Source: Microbacterium sp. Bi121 (GTDB lineage Bacteria > Actinomycetota > Actinomycetes > Actinomycetales > Microbacteriaceae). Taken from it: a DNA stretch of 64,000 nt. Of the stretch, positions 28,857 through 37,454 are shown one piece after another (the stretch's first letter is position 1; every line of letters begins with the position of its first letter). The position numbers were made by a program, and so were the translations under genes. The stretch is from NCBI RefSeq assembly GCF_918698005.1, contig NZ_CAKKLJ010000004.1:62001-126000 (forward strand), read 5' to 3'. A model generated the notes under the pieces. The model was not told where the DNA came from, did not search any database, and worked only from the letters and a program-made list of their open reading frames with translations.

Positions 28857-29411
28857 TCAGACCTCGAGGAGCTCAGTCTCTTTGCGCTTGAGGGCGTCAT
28901 CGATCAGGTCGACGTGCTGGCGAGTGAGCCCATCGAGCTCCTTCTCACCACGTGCGATCTCATCCTCACCGACCTCGTCCTTGAGCGCGTCGAGCTCGTC
29001 TTTGGCCTTGCGCCGGACGCCGCGGACGCGAACCTTCGCGTCCTCGCCCTTGCTGCGCACGAGCTTGACGTACTCCTTGCGGCGCTCCTCGGTGAGCTCC
29101 GGCATCGTGACCCGCACGATATTGCCGTCATTGGTCGGGTTCGCGCCGAGGTTCGGCATGTCGCGGATGGCCTGCTCGATGGCCTTGAGCGCGGACTTGT
29201 CGTACGGCGTGATGATGAGCGATCGCGCCTCGGGGTTGGCCAGCGATGCGAGCTGCGCCAGTGGCGTCGGCGAACCGTAGTAGTCGACCATCACCTTCTG
29301 GAACATCTGCGGGTTCGCGCGGCCGGTGCGCACGGTGGCGAAATCCTCCTTCGCGGCCTCGACGGCGCGAGTCATGCGGGAGGTGGTTTCAGCGAGGACG
29401 TCCGCGATCAC
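28857..29411 (-). CDS. frr: Ribosome recycling factor
   Basis: RRF splits post-termination ribosomes with EF-G. The 184-aa protein has family motifs [11 protein letters not shown] near residue 28, [13 protein letters not shown], and [18 protein letters not shown] chose GTG 29411 because AGGAG sits 5 nt before it (AGGAGCCACCGTG), giving [13 protein letters not shown]. The upstream ATG at 29426 would place that ribosome site inside the gene. A TAGAAT box lies about 30 nt upstream. Confidence 0.96.
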   Translation of the reverse strand: MIADVLAETTSRMTRAVEAAKEDFATVRTGRANPQMFQKVMVDYYGSPTPLAQLASLANPEARSLIITPYDKSALKAIEQAIRDMPNLGANPTNDGNIVRVTMPELTEERRKEYVKLVRSKGEDAKVRVRGVRRKAKDELDALKDEVGEDEIARGEKELDGLTRQHVDLIDDALKRKETELLEV

Positions 29412-29441
29412 GGTGGCTCCTATCATCAGGGGGTTCGTGCA

Positions 29442-29447
29442 ATTCTA
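29442..29447 (-). promoter_or_regulatory. -10 box (TAGAAT) for frr-cdsA
   Basis: TAGAAT on the minus strand, 30 nt before the frr GTG, with the ribosome site between. No convincing -35 at 16-18 bp; TTGCCA lies 22 bp upstream, which is too far. Confidence 0.4.
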
Positions 29448-29481
29448 TCCGGGCGTTGACTCCACACCCTGGCAAGGTGCG

Positions 29482-30198
29482 TCACGCCGTGACGAGCGTG
29501 CCGATCGGCTCGCCGAGCAGAGCACGGGTGACGTTGCCGGCCGGCTCCATGCCGAACACCCGCATGTCCATGCCGTTGTCCATGCAGAGGCTGAATGCGG
29601 TGGAGTCGACGACCTTGAGGCCGCGCTGCAGGGCGTCACGGTAGGTCACCGTGTCGATCCGGGTCGCGGTGGCGTCCTTGTTGGGATCAGCGGTGTAGAT
29701 GGCGTCGACGCCGTTCTTGGCGACGAGCACCTCGTGCGCGCCGATCTCCAGGGCGCGCTGAGCTGCGACGGTGTCCGTGGAGAAGTACGGAAGCCCGGCA
29801 CCGGCGCCGAAGATCACGACGCGGCCCTTCTCCATGTGGCGCTCGGCGCGCAGCGGGATGTAAGGCTCGGCGACCTGGGTCATCGAGATGGCGGACTGCA
29901 CTCGAGTGGGCGCGCCGGCCTGCTCCAGGAAGTCCTGCAGAGCGAGGGCGTTCATGACGGTGCCCAGCATGCCCATGTAGTCCGCACGGCCGCGGTCCAT
30001 GCCGCGCTGGCTGAGTTCGGCGCCGCGGAAGAAGTTTCCTCCGCCGACGACGATCGCGACCTCGACCTGGTCGACCGCGGCGGCGATGTCCCGAGCGATC
30101 TGGCCGACGACGTCGGGATTCACCCCGAGCTGCCCGCCGCCGAATGCCTCCCCGGAGAGCTTGAGAAGGACGCGACGGCGTCCGGTGCGTTCAGTCAT
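29482..30198 (-). CDS. pyrH: UMP kinase
   Basis: PyrH phosphorylates UMP to UDP for pyrimidine nucleotide and wall precursor synthesis. The 238-aa amino-acid-kinase-fold protein has [13 protein letters not shown] at the N-terminus, [10 protein letters not shown] near 60, [13 protein letters not shown], and the nucleotide loop [19 protein letters not shown] 30198 is chosen over a longer frame because it matches the family N-terminus and has AGAGGA 10 nt upstream. The gene lies between the tsf terminator and frr. Confidence 0.97.
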   Translation of the reverse strand: MTERTGRRRVLLKLSGEAFGGGQLGVNPDVVGQIARDIAAAVDQVEVAIVVGGGNFFRGAELSQRGMDRGRADYMGMLGTVMNALALQDFLEQAGAPTRVQSAISMTQVAEPYIPLRAERHMEKGRVVIFGAGAGLPYFSTDTVAAQRALEIGAHEVLVAKNGVDAIYTADPNKDATATRIDTVTYRDALQRGLKVVDSTAFSLCMDNGMDMRVFGMEPAGNVTRALLGEPIGTLVTA

Positions 30199-30250
30199 GG
30201 GTGAAATGTCCTCTCGTCCCGATTCAAGATAGTGCCTTCTGGGCATGAAG

Positions 30251-30284
30251 AAGGGGTTCGGACCCTGGCGGATCCGAACCCCTT
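30251..30284 (-). terminator. Terminator after tsf
   Basis: Perfect 12-bp inverted repeat AAGGGGTTCGGA (30251-30262) / TCCGAACCCCTT (30273-30284) with a 10-nt loop, 8 nt past the tsf stop on the minus strand. It ends the rpsB-tsf transcript and separates it from pyrH. Confidence 0.85.
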
Positions 30285-30292
30285 CGCAACTG

Positions 30293-31120
30293 CTACGCGC
30301 CGACCTTGAAGCGCGCGAAGTCCGTCACGGTGATACCGGCGTCCTTCGCCACCTGGGCGACAGAGAGCTTGTTGTCCTTGGCGTAGTCCTGCTCGAGCAG
30401 GGCGACCTGCTTGATGAACGCTGAGACGCGGCCTTCGACGATCTTCGGCAGAGCAGCCTCGGGCTTGCCCTCGCCGCGGGAGATCTCGGTGACGATCTCG
30501 CGCTCCTTCTCGACGGCCTCAGCCGGAACGTCCTCGCGGCTGAGGTACGACGGGTTGGCGAACGAGATGTGCTGCGCGATGCTGCGAGCGGTCGCTGCAT
30601 CATCACCCGTGTAGGCGACGACGACACCGATCTGCGGGGGCAGGTCCTTGCTGGTGCGGTGCATGTACACCTCGACAGCGTCACCCGTGAGGGTGCGAAC
30701 CTGACGCAGCTCGATCTTCTCGCCGATGATGGCCGCCTCGTCGGAGATCAGCTCGCCGACGGTCTGGCTGCCGGCGGAAGCCGCGAGGGCGTCCTCGACC
30801 GTGTTCGCCTTCGCAGCAGCGACGGCGTCGACGACCTTGTCGGCGAGCGCGATGAAGCGCTCGTTCTTCGCGACGAAGTCGGTCTCGCAGGCGAGCTCGA
30901 TGAGCGTCACAGCGCCATCCTGCTCGCGCGAGACGACCAGGCCCTCGCTGGTGGAGCGGTCAGCGCGCTTGGCGTTGCCCTTGGCACCCTTCAGGCGAAG
31001 GATCTCAACCGCCTTCTCGCGGTCTCCCTCAGCCTCTTCGAGTGCCTTCTTCGTGTCGACCATTCCGGTGCCGAGCTGCTCACGCAGCGCCTTGATGTCG
31101 GCGATGGTGAAGTTGGCCAT
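30293..31120 (-). CDS. tsf: Elongation factor Ts
   Basis: EF-Ts recycles EF-Tu by GDP release. The 275-aa protein has an N-terminal UBA-like domain ([24 protein letters not shown]), the TDFVAKN signature near residues 80-86 that inserts into EF-Tu, and two core subdomains. ATG 31120 has an AAGGAG ribosome site 9 nt upstream. It is co-transcribed with rpsB (42-nt gap) and followed by a strong hairpin terminator. Confidence 0.98.
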   Translation of the reverse strand: MANFTIADIKALREQLGTGMVDTKKALEEAEGDREKAVEILRLKGAKGNAKRADRSTSEGLVVSREQDGAVTLIELACETDFVAKNERFIALADKVVDAVAAAKANTVEDALAASAGSQTVGELISDEAAIIGEKIELRQVRTLTGDAVEVYMHRTSKDLPPQIGVVVAYTGDDAATARSIAQHISFANPSYLSREDVPAEAVEKEREIVTEISRGEGKPEAALPKIVEGRVSAFIKQVALLEQDYAKDNKLSVAQVAKDAGITVTDFARFKVGA

Positions 31121-31162
31121 GTGTAGTGGCTCCTTGCCTCGTTTAGGTGTGTGTACGCGGAA

Positions 31163-32056
31163 TTACTTGGCGTCGGCGTCGGCCGCGGCCTCAGCAGCGG
31201 GTGCCTCTTCGGCAGCTGCCTCAGCAGCGGGAGCCTCGTCAGCAGCCGCCTCGGCAGCAGGAGCCTCGTCAGCAGCGGCCTCGGCGGCCGGAGCGTCCTC
31301 GGCGGGAGCCTCGAGAAGCTCCTTCTCCCACTCGGCCAGCGGCTCAGCGTCGCCCGACTCCGGGTTGTGCTTCTGCTGCAGACCCTCTGCGGCGGCATCC
31401 GCGATGATGCGGGTGAGCAGCGAGACGGAGCGGATCGCGTCGTCGTTGCCGGGGATCGGATACTGGAAGTCGTCCGGGTCCGCGTTGGTGTCGAGGATGC
31501 CGATCACCGGGATGCCGAGCTTCTTCGCCTCGTCGATGGCGAGGTGCTCGCGCTTGGCGTCGACGACCCACAGAGCCGACGGGGTCTTGGTGAGGTTGCG
31601 GATACCACCCAGCGACTTGTGCAGCTTGTCGAGCTCGCGCTTCTTGAGCAGCAGCTCCTTCTTGGTGAAGCCCGAGGCAGCCGGGTTCTCGTAGTCGAGC
31701 TCCTCGAGCTCCTTCATGCGGGACAGACGCTTCGCGATCGTCTGGAAGTTGGTGAGGAGGCCACCGAGCCAGCGCTGGTTCACGTACGGCTGACCGACGC
31801 GGGTCGCCTGCTCCGCGAGGATCTCCTGCGCCTGCTTCTTGGTGCCGACGAAGAGGATCGTGCCGCCGCGGGCGACGGTCTCCTTGACGAAGTCGTAGGC
31901 CGAGTCGATGTAGCCCAGCGACTGCTGGAGGTCGATGATGTGGATGCCGCTGCGCTCGGTGAGGATGAAGCGCTTGACCTTCGGGTTCCACCGACGGGTC
32001 TGGTGTCCGAAGTGCACGCCGCTGTCGAGCAGCTGGCGGATGGTGACCACAGCCAT
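31163..32056 (-). CDS. rpsB: 30S ribosomal protein S2
   Basis: Ribosomal protein S2, with [31 protein letters not shown] at its start split over the family's N-terminal motif, the coiled-coil region (about 95-160) and the [28 protein letters not shown] core. The protein is 297 aa. The last 60 or so residues are an alanine/glutamate tail of near-identical [10 protein letters not shown] units (encoded by a roughly 30-bp tandem repeat at 31178-31310), longer than needed for S2 function. The ATG has AGGAG 6 nt upstream and a structured leader before it. Confidence 0.97.
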   Translation of the reverse strand: MAVVTIRQLLDSGVHFGHQTRRWNPKVKRFILTERSGIHIIDLQQSLGYIDSAYDFVKETVARGGTILFVGTKKQAQEILAEQATRVGQPYVNQRWLGGLLTNFQTIAKRLSRMKELEELDYENPAASGFTKKELLLKKRELDKLHKSLGGIRNLTKTPSALWVVDAKREHLAIDEAKKLGIPVIGILDTNADPDDFQYPIPGNDDAIRSVSLLTRIIADAAAEGLQQKHNPESGDAEPLAEWEKELLEAPAEDAPAAEAAADEAPAAEAAADEAPAAEAAAEEAPAAEAAADADAK

Positions 32057-32254
32057 GGTCGTCTCCTGTTTCTGGCGCTGTCGCGCCCTTGAGGTTGTTT
32101 CGCCGATCGGATGACCGGCAGTCCTGGTGCCCGGCTCACCCCCACCCGCTCTTGCGAGCAGGACCTGTGGGAGTGGATGCCGCGACGTCCGTCAGTGCTG
32201 ACGTCGATCGCTTTGGGCACGCGTAGTCACCCCGAGAATCGAGGTGCGACCTCA
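32057..32254 (-). promoter_or_regulatory. Structured 5' leader of rpsB-tsf
   Basis: The gene-free stretch 32057-32371 (315 nt) holds the rpsB leader and promoter region on the minus strand. Three hairpins are visible: CGTCAG/CTGACG (32190-32203); a composite stem CCCAC/GTGGG enclosing CC/GG and GCTC-GCAA-GAGC with a GNRA tetraloop (32141-32171); and GGCGC/GCGCC (32074-32087) just above the ribosome site at 32062-32066. Leaders of rpsB are autoregulated by S2 in other bacteria; that this one is an S2-responsive element is inference. Nothing else is recognised toward 32371. Confidence 0.5.
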
Positions 32255-32260
32255 AGTGTA
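32255..32260 (-). promoter_or_regulatory. Candidate -10 (TACACT) of rpsB promoter
   Basis: TACACT on the minus strand is the best -10 match in the divergent gap. The hexamer 17 bp upstream (GCAGTG) is a poor -35. A start here would give a leader of about 190 nt. Confidence 0.35.
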
Positions 32261-32371
32261 CAGGATCTGGCCCCCTCCACTGCGTCTGCACCGACGCGGG
32301 ATTGGCCTGGTCATCCACCATTCGCGCGATGCGCGAGATCACGCCGGCGCTGAAGAGCAGAGCATGGTCGG

Positions 32372-32905
32372 ATGCCGTCCACGAACCGGATCATGTGCAG
32401 AGCGTCCGCTGTCGCCTGCATCGGCGTGCTGGCTGCACTTCTCGTGATTCGGTCGGCTGCGGCGGCTCCTCCGTCGCCGGATCCGGCATGGCAATGGCCG
32501 GTGGCGGGTGCACGGGAGGTCATGGAGCCGTTCCGCGCGCCGGAGCACGAGTACGGCGCAGGGCACCGCGGTGTCGACATCGCAGCGGATCCGGGCGCCG
32601 CCGTGATCGCTCCTGCCGACGGCGTCGTCGCGTTCCGCGGGGTGGTGGTGGACCGGCCGCTGCTGACGATCGATCACGGCGGCGGATACGTGACGACGTT
32701 CGAGCCGCTCGAGTCCGATCTGAGCCCCGGTGCGCCGGTGCACGCGGGCGATGAGATCGGGACGGTCGCCGCCGGCGGCCACGCCGCCGCGGGCACATTG
32801 CACGTCGGACTGCGCCTCAACGGCATCTACATCAACCCGATGCTGATGTTCGGCGGCATCCCCCGGGCCGTCCTGCTGCCGTGCTGCGAGTCCGTCTCGC
32901 GCTGA
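32372..32905 (+). CDS. M23 family metallopeptidase-like protein, possibly degenerate
   Basis: A 177-aa exported protein with a signal peptide (hydrophobic 12-27, then AAAA-PP) and a LytM/M23 fold. The zinc ligands H65 and D69 (GHRGVDIA) are present. The second motif, normally HxH, reads T142-L-H144 (GTLHVGLR), so one expected catalytic histidine is absent. It may be an inactive LytM factor that binds or regulates wall hydrolases, or a diverged enzyme. It is divergent from rpsB and nearly touches xerC (2-nt gap), the usual actinobacterial position for this gene. Confidence 0.82.
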   Translation: MPSTNRIMCRASAVACIGVLAALLVIRSAAAAPPSPDPAWQWPVAGAREVMEPFRAPEHEYGAGHRGVDIAADPGAAVIAPADGVVAFRGVVVDRPLLTIDHGGGYVTTFEPLESDLSPGAPVHAGDEIGTVAAGGHAAAGTLHVGLRLNGIYINPMLMFGGIPRAVLLPCCESVSR

Positions 32906-32907
32906 CT

Positions 32908-33810
32908 TCAGGCTCGCGGATGCGCCAGTCGGTAGGTCGCGGTGAGCCGCTCCGCCGAGACGTGAGTGTAGATCTGGGTCGTCCCGAGACTCGCGTGGCC
33001 GAGGATCTCCTGCACTGCGCGCAGATCGGCGCCGCCGTCCAGCAGGTGCGTCGCGGCCGAATGGCGGAGCGCGTGGGGGCCGACCGCATCTGCTCCGATG
33101 ATCGGGCCGAGCGCCGCTGCGACCAGCGTGTAGATCGCACGAGGACCGATGCGCCCTCCCCTGGCCCCGAGGAAGACCGCAGGGGAGCCCGAAGCCGCGC
33201 GGGCAGCCAGTGCAGGGCGGCCACGAGTGATGTACGCGGCGATCGCGTCGTGTGCGGGGCGCCCGAAGGGCACGACGCGCTCCTTCGATCCCTTGCCGAG
33301 CACTCGGGCGGTCGCCCGCTCCTGATCGAGGTCGTCGATGTCGAGGCCGCAGAGTTCCGAGACGCGCATGCCGGAGCCGTACAGCAGCTCGAGGATCGCA
33401 TGATCGCGCAGATCCTCCGGGTCGCCCTGCGCCGCGAGGTGTGCGCGCGCGTCGAGCAGATCGCGCATGCCCTCCTTGGATGCCACTGCGGGAAGCGTGC
33501 GTCCGCGCTTGGGGGCGATCAGCCGGAGCGCGGGGTCCGCACTGATGAGTTCTTCGTCCTTCGCCCATGCGAAGAAGGACCGGGCAGCGGCCGCGCGGCG
33601 TGCAAGGGTCGATCGGGCGTCGCCGCGCTGCGTCGCGCGCCACAGCCACTCGCGCAGCATCTCGAGGTCGACCTCGCTCAGCGCCGCGTCGCCGGCGGAT
33701 GCAGCCAGGTCACGCAGGTCGGATCTGTATGCCCGCACGGTCGCTGGAGACAGGCGACGCACCTGCTCCAGATGCGTGGCGAACGCCTCAGTCGCGAGCC
33801 CGAGTTCCAT
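32908..33810 (-). CDS. xerC: Tyrosine recombinase XerC
   Basis: XerC resolves chromosome dimers at dif with XerD. The 300-aa protein from ATG 33810 has a SAM-like DNA-binding domain (about 1-90) and the catalytic domain with R149 (GSGMRVSE), K173 (LGKGSK), H246 and R249 (HALRHSAATH), H272 (LGHASL) and nucleophile Y281 (IYTH). All catalytic residues are present. A longer frame to 33858 lacks family similarity. It lies between dprA and the M23 gene in the conserved actinobacterial order and is a housekeeping gene, not an integrase. Confidence 0.93.
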   Translation of the reverse strand: MELGLATEAFATHLEQVRRLSPATVRAYRSDLRDLAASAGDAALSEVDLEMLREWLWRATQRGDARSTLARRAAAARSFFAWAKDEELISADPALRLIAPKRGRTLPAVASKEGMRDLLDARAHLAAQGDPEDLRDHAILELLYGSGMRVSELCGLDIDDLDQERATARVLGKGSKERVVPFGRPAHDAIAAYITRGRPALAARAASGSPAVFLGARGGRIGPRAIYTLVAAALGPIIGADAVGPHALRHSAATHLLDGGADLRAVQEILGHASLGTTQIYTHVSAERLTATYRLAHPRA

Positions 33811-33933
33811 GCATCCAGAATGTCCCGTTTCGCGCGCCCATCCCGGATGCCTCGCCATGACCGGTCAGTCTGCTCATCGACTCCCCGCCCGCAGCGCCGG
33901 TTCGACCAGAGACCGGGAGTCGCGCGATCGCGC

Positions 33934-35112
33934 TCAGCGCCCACCGTTCCGCGACTTCGCTGACATTCTCGCCCATCCAGTCGGGAGCTGTTCCACCTTT
34001 CCTTCCAGCCCCAGGATTCCGAGCACCGACCTGGCCCGTTCGACCGACACACCGGCGAGAGCGGCGAGTTCCGTCGGGGTCCGCGGGGTGCGCGCGCTCA
34101 TGACGTCCCACAGACGGGTGTGGTCCGAATCAGGTCTCGCCTCGAAGACCTCCTGCGCGACTTCAGCGCCCATCAGCTCACGGACCTCTGCGGCGTTCGT
34201 CACGCACTGAGCGTCGTACTCGCGCATCAGTCGATGGCATCCAGCGGATGCCGCGGAGGTCACGGGCCCCGGCACCGCGCCGAGCGGACGTGCGAGCGTC
34301 GACGCGTGCCCAGCGGTGTTGAGCGAGCCGCTGCGCCAGCCCGCTTCGACCACGACCGTGGCCGCGCCGAGGGCCGCTATCAATCTGTTGCGCCCGAGGA
34401 AGCGGAACTTTGTCGGCGCAGCGCCGCACGGTAGTTCGCTCACCAAGGCGCCCGAGGCCATCACGCGATCGAACAGCTGCTGGTGACCGACCGGGTACGC
34501 GCGATCGACGCCACCGGCGAGGAAGGCGACGGTGGTACCGCCGGCTCCGAGCGCGGCCCTGTGCGCGGCGCCGTCGATCCCGTACGCTCCGCCCGAGACG
34601 ATGACGGCTCCTGTCGCTGCGAGATCACCGGCGAGTTCGGCCGCGATCGACTCGCCGTACGCCGTCGCGGCTCGCGCGCCGACGATCGAGACTCGGTGGG
34701 GTGCCACCAGGTGCGACGGGTCTCCTCTGACCCACAGCAGAGTCGGCGCGTGGCTGCCCAGGTCGTCGAGCGCCGTCGGCCAGTCCGGGTCACCGGGAAG
34801 CAGGAGCCGTGCATCGACCTCTGCCGCCCCGCGCAGCGCGTCGCGGACGGCGCGCGGCTGCGCTCTCGGCACCCACCGTCTCCTCCCTTCCTGGATGGCC
34901 TTCTCTGCGAGACCGAACGTCTCCCCCGCCAGGGCGAACTTCAGCGCCTCGAGCGCGCCGAGTTCGGCGACCAGCGCGCCGGCGACGCCGTCGCCCGGTT
35001 CGATCAGCACGCTCCACCCGACACGAGCGAGCGTCTCCGATGGATCATCGTCCGGACGTGCGGCCTCAGCGGCTCTGCGGATCTCGCGGTCGTTCAGCAG
35101 TGCATCGATCAT
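33934..35112 (-). CDS. dprA: DNA processing protein DprA
   Basis: DprA binds incoming single-stranded DNA and loads RecA. The 392-aa protein has an N-terminal helical domain, the Rossmann-like core with VSIVGARAATAYGE, VSGGAYGIDGAAHRAAL and FRFLGRNRLIAALGAATVVVEA, and a C-terminal winged helix (TPTELAALAGVSVERARSVLGILGLEG). The core motif normally reads SGxAxGID, so the site is normal. ATG 35112 overlaps the comM stop (ATGA). Together with comM, it is present in many bacteria not known to be naturally competent. Confidence 0.94.
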   Translation of the reverse strand: MIDALLNDREIRRAAEAARPDDDPSETLARVGWSVLIEPGDGVAGALVAELGALEALKFALAGETFGLAEKAIQEGRRRWVPRAQPRAVRDALRGAAEVDARLLLPGDPDWPTALDDLGSHAPTLLWVRGDPSHLVAPHRVSIVGARAATAYGESIAAELAGDLAATGAVIVSGGAYGIDGAAHRAALGAGGTTVAFLAGGVDRAYPVGHQQLFDRVMASGALVSELPCGAAPTKFRFLGRNRLIAALGAATVVVEAGWRSGSLNTAGHASTLARPLGAVPGPVTSAASAGCHRLMREYDAQCVTNAAEVRELMGAEVAQEVFEARPDSDHTRLWDVMSARTPRTPTELAALAGVSVERARSVLGILGLEGKVEQLPTGWARMSAKSRNGGR

Positions 35113-36638
35113 GCGATCAGCCCTCTCTTCAGGAACAGCGCGCGACCGAGTTCATCGGCGCCGGGCGCGTCGACGTCCGCCAGGTCGGCCATCGTCCACG
35201 CCAGGCGCAGCACGCGGTCGTAGCCGCGCAGTGTGAGCTGTCCGCGTTCGAGCGCTCGATCGAGCGGGGCTCGCACGCCCGGCGGCAGCCGCCGGTCCCC
35301 CTGTCGCAGCCAGGCACCGGCGACCTCCGCGTTGAGCGACCATGGCGTCTCGGCCAAACGGTGCGCAGCACGCGCTCGAGCGGTCGCGACCTGAGCCGCG
35401 GCTGCCTCGCTCGCGATGCCGACGCGTTCCCCCGACGTCGCGCGCGACGCCGCGACCCTGGCGACCTGGAGGTCGATGTCTATGCGGTCGCGCAGCGGTC
35501 CGGAGAGGCGAGACGCGTACCTCCGGATGGCGATGGGCGGACAGATGCATTCGGCCCCACGGACGCCGTAGTTGCCGCACGGGCACGGGTTGGTCGCGAG
35601 GACGAGCTGGAATCGTGCGGGGAATCGCACGTGGAAGCCCGCTCTGTCGATCTCGATGGACCCGGATTCGAGGGGTTGGCGGAGTGCGTCCAGCGCGACT
35701 CGTGTGAACTCCGCCGCCTCGTCCAGGAACAGGATGCCGCGGTGTGCGCGTACGATCGCACCCGGCCGCGCCGCTCGAGAACCCCCGCCGACCAATGCGG
35801 CCACCGAGGCGCTGTGATGCGGAGCCTCCAGCGGTGGGACATCGTCGAGGATGTTCACTGCCGCACCCGACAGCGACCGCACGGCGGCGACCTCGAGGGC
35901 CTCTTCTTCCGACAGCGGCGGCAGAATCCCCGGCAACCGCCGAGCGAGCATCGTCTTGCCTGCACCGGGCGGACCGCTCATGAGCATGTGGTGGCCGCCG
36001 GCAGCGGCCGCGATCAGAGCCTGCACCGCCTCCTCCTGACCGACGACATCCGCGAGGTCGAGCGGTTCTGCAGCGGCAGGCGCCTGCGCCTCGCCTGCGA
36101 CCGGCTCGACTTCGGCGACGGAGATGTCGGCGCCGTGCCACATCGCCACCTCGGCGAGCGTGGTGGCTGCGCGCACCTGCATCCCCGGCACGAGTCGCGC
36201 CTCTGCCTCATTGGCGAACGGCACGATCACGCGATCGAATCCGGCTCGGGCCGCGGCGAACACGGCGGGGAGCACGCCGGGCACGGGTCGCACCCGCCCG
36301 TCGAGCCCGAGTTCGCCGATGTGAACGGTGCGGGCGATGGAGGCGGCATCCAGCACTCCCCCTGTGGCGACCGCCGAGATGGCGATCCCCAGGTCGAAAC
36401 CACTGCCGTGCTTCGGCAGGCTCGCCGGTGACAGGTTCACGGTGAGACGACGTCGGGTCAGCGCGAGCTCCGCGTTCGTCACGGCGTTGTGCACGCGCTG
36501 CGCCGCCTCACCGAGAGCCTTGTCAGGAAGGCCGACGATCTTGAAGCCGGGTGTCTGATTCGACACGTCCGCCTCGATCTCGACCAGGTGACCGTCGACG
36601 CCGGTCAGGGCGACGGCCCAGGTGCGCGCGGTCTTCAT
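35109..36638 (-). CDS. comM: YifB/ComM family Mg-chelatase-like ATPase
   Basis: A 509-aa protein: an N-terminal Lon-protease-like domain (VEADV-type segment, GLPDKALGEAAQRV, about 1-170) then an AAA+ Mg-chelatase domain with Walker A GPPGAGKT at 222-229 and Walker B ILFLDEAAEF, and a C-terminal helical lid. In Vibrio ComM is a branch-migration helicase in transformation. In Actinobacteria the role is less clear. ATG 36638 overlaps the yraN stop (ATGA); the longer frame upstream is internal to yraN. Confidence 0.93.
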   Translation of the reverse strand: MKTARTWAVALTGVDGHLVEIEADVSNQTPGFKIVGLPDKALGEAAQRVHNAVTNAELALTRRRLTVNLSPASLPKHGSGFDLGIAISAVATGGVLDAASIARTVHIGELGLDGRVRPVPGVLPAVFAAARAGFDRVIVPFANEAEARLVPGMQVRAATTLAEVAMWHGADISVAEVEPVAGEAQAPAAAEPLDLADVVGQEEAVQALIAAAAGGHHMLMSGPPGAGKTMLARRLPGILPPLSEEEALEVAAVRSLSGAAVNILDDVPPLEAPHHSASVAALVGGGSRAARPGAIVRAHRGILFLDEAAEFTRVALDALRQPLESGSIEIDRAGFHVRFPARFQLVLATNPCPCGNYGVRGAECICPPIAIRRYASRLSGPLRDRIDIDLQVARVAASRATSGERVGIASEAAAAQVATARARAAHRLAETPWSLNAEVAGAWLRQGDRRLPPGVRAPLDRALERGQLTLRGYDRVLRLAWTMADLADVDAPGADELGRALFLKRGLIA

Positions 36639-36997
36639 CGCAGGTCCACCAGGTGCTCGAGCTGCCCCAGGGCCGGATCGACGCCGATTATGCCGATCAC
36701 CTCGAGGCGCAGCATCCGGTTCGATGCCAGCTCCGTGTGCGCCCTGCACCACGCGTACGCGAGCCGCCACAGGCGTTCTCGCTTGCGATCGTCCACCGCT
36801 TCGAACGGGTGCCCGAACGCCACGGAGCGTCTCGTCTTCACCTCGACGATGCAGATCGTGCCGTCACGCTCGGCGACGATGTCGATCTCGCCCTGCGTGC
36901 ACCGCCAGTTGCGGTCCAGAATCCGATACCCGCGCGTGCTCAGGTGCTTCGCGGCGCGGTCTTCGCCGGCTCGTCCGAGTTCATCCTTCGCTGCCAT
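36635..36997 (-). CDS. yraN: YraN/UPF0102 family nuclease-fold protein
   Basis: A 120-aa protein with a restriction-endonuclease-like fold typical of Holliday-junction-resolvase-related UPF0102. The signature GRAGEDRAAKHLSTRGYRIL is followed by the possible metal site E..D in QGEIDIVAERDGTICIVEVKTR. Catalytic activity is unproven for the family. It is the first gene of yraN-comM-dprA, each joined by a 4-nt overlap. Confidence 0.92.
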   Translation of the reverse strand: MAAKDELGRAGEDRAAKHLSTRGYRILDRNWRCTQGEIDIVAERDGTICIVEVKTRRSVAFGHPFEAVDDRKRERLWRLAYAWCRAHTELASNRMLRLEVIGIIGVDPALGQLEHLVDLR

Positions 36998-37057
36998 GAC
37001 GACAGCTTGCGCTCAGCGGAAGACGCCCAGACCCCGCAGACCCACGGCCTGTGCACA

Positions 37058-37080
37058 ACATTCGGACTCAGCCCGAATGT
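37058..37080 (-). terminator. Possible terminator after DUF2469 gene
   Basis: An 8-bp inverted repeat ACATTCGG / CCGAATGT with a 7-nt loop begins 10 nt past the DUF2469 stop. No U tract follows. It may attenuate rather than end transcription into yraN. Confidence 0.35.
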
Positions 37081-37089
37081 GCGCAGAAG

Positions 37090-37416
37090 TCACTTGCCGT
37101 CGAGCGACAGCTCCTCCGGCAGCTCGAACTCACGGCGCTGGAGCTCTTCGACGTTGACATCCTTGAACGTCAGCACCCGCACGGCCTTGACGAATCGATC
37201 GGCCCGGTAGATGTCCCAGACCCACACGTCGGCCATCGAGATCTCGAAGTAGAAGTCGTGCTCGGTGTCGCGGCGGACGACGTTCACCTCATTGGCGAGG
37301 TAGAACCGGCGTTCCGTCTCGACGACGTACTGGAACTGCCCGACGACATCGCGGTACTCGCGGAACAGCGCGAGCTCGAGTTCGCGGTCGTAGTCGTCGA
37401 ATGCCTCTTCATCCAT
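37090..37416 (-). CDS. DUF2469 family protein
   Basis: A 108-aa acidic cytoplasmic protein of the actinobacterial DUF2469 family, recognised by YDRELELALFREYRDVVGQF near the N-terminus and FEISMADVWVWDIYRADRFVK. It is almost always found between rnhB and yraN in Actinobacteria, as here. The function is unknown. ATG 37416 has TAGGAT 9 nt upstream, so it may have its own short- or no-leader transcript. Confidence 0.92.
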   Translation of the reverse strand: MDEEAFDDYDRELELALFREYRDVVGQFQYVVETERRFYLANEVNVVRRDTEHDFYFEISMADVWVWDIYRADRFVKAVRVLTFKDVNVEELQRREFELPEELSLDGK

Positions 37417-37425
37417 GATGAGTCC

Positions 37426-37431
37426 ATCCTA
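37426..37431 (-). promoter_or_regulatory. -10 box (TAGGAT) for DUF2469 gene
   Basis: TAGGAT on the minus strand, 9 nt before ATG 37416, in the 38-nt gap after rnhB. The spacing is looser than in the 6-nt group. Confidence 0.35.
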
Positions 37432-37454
37432 GGACGAGACACGCGACCGAGAGT

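Noticed and set aside
31178-31310. A tandem array of about 30-bp units that could be taken for a CRISPR or minisatellite
   Set aside because: The units are in frame inside rpsB, code for Ala/Glu decapeptides and have no unique spacers.
32908-33810. The tyrosine recombinase as a sign of an integrated element
   Set aside because: It is XerC in the conserved dprA-xerC-rpsB neighbourhood, with no att-like repeats, tRNA or phage genes around it.
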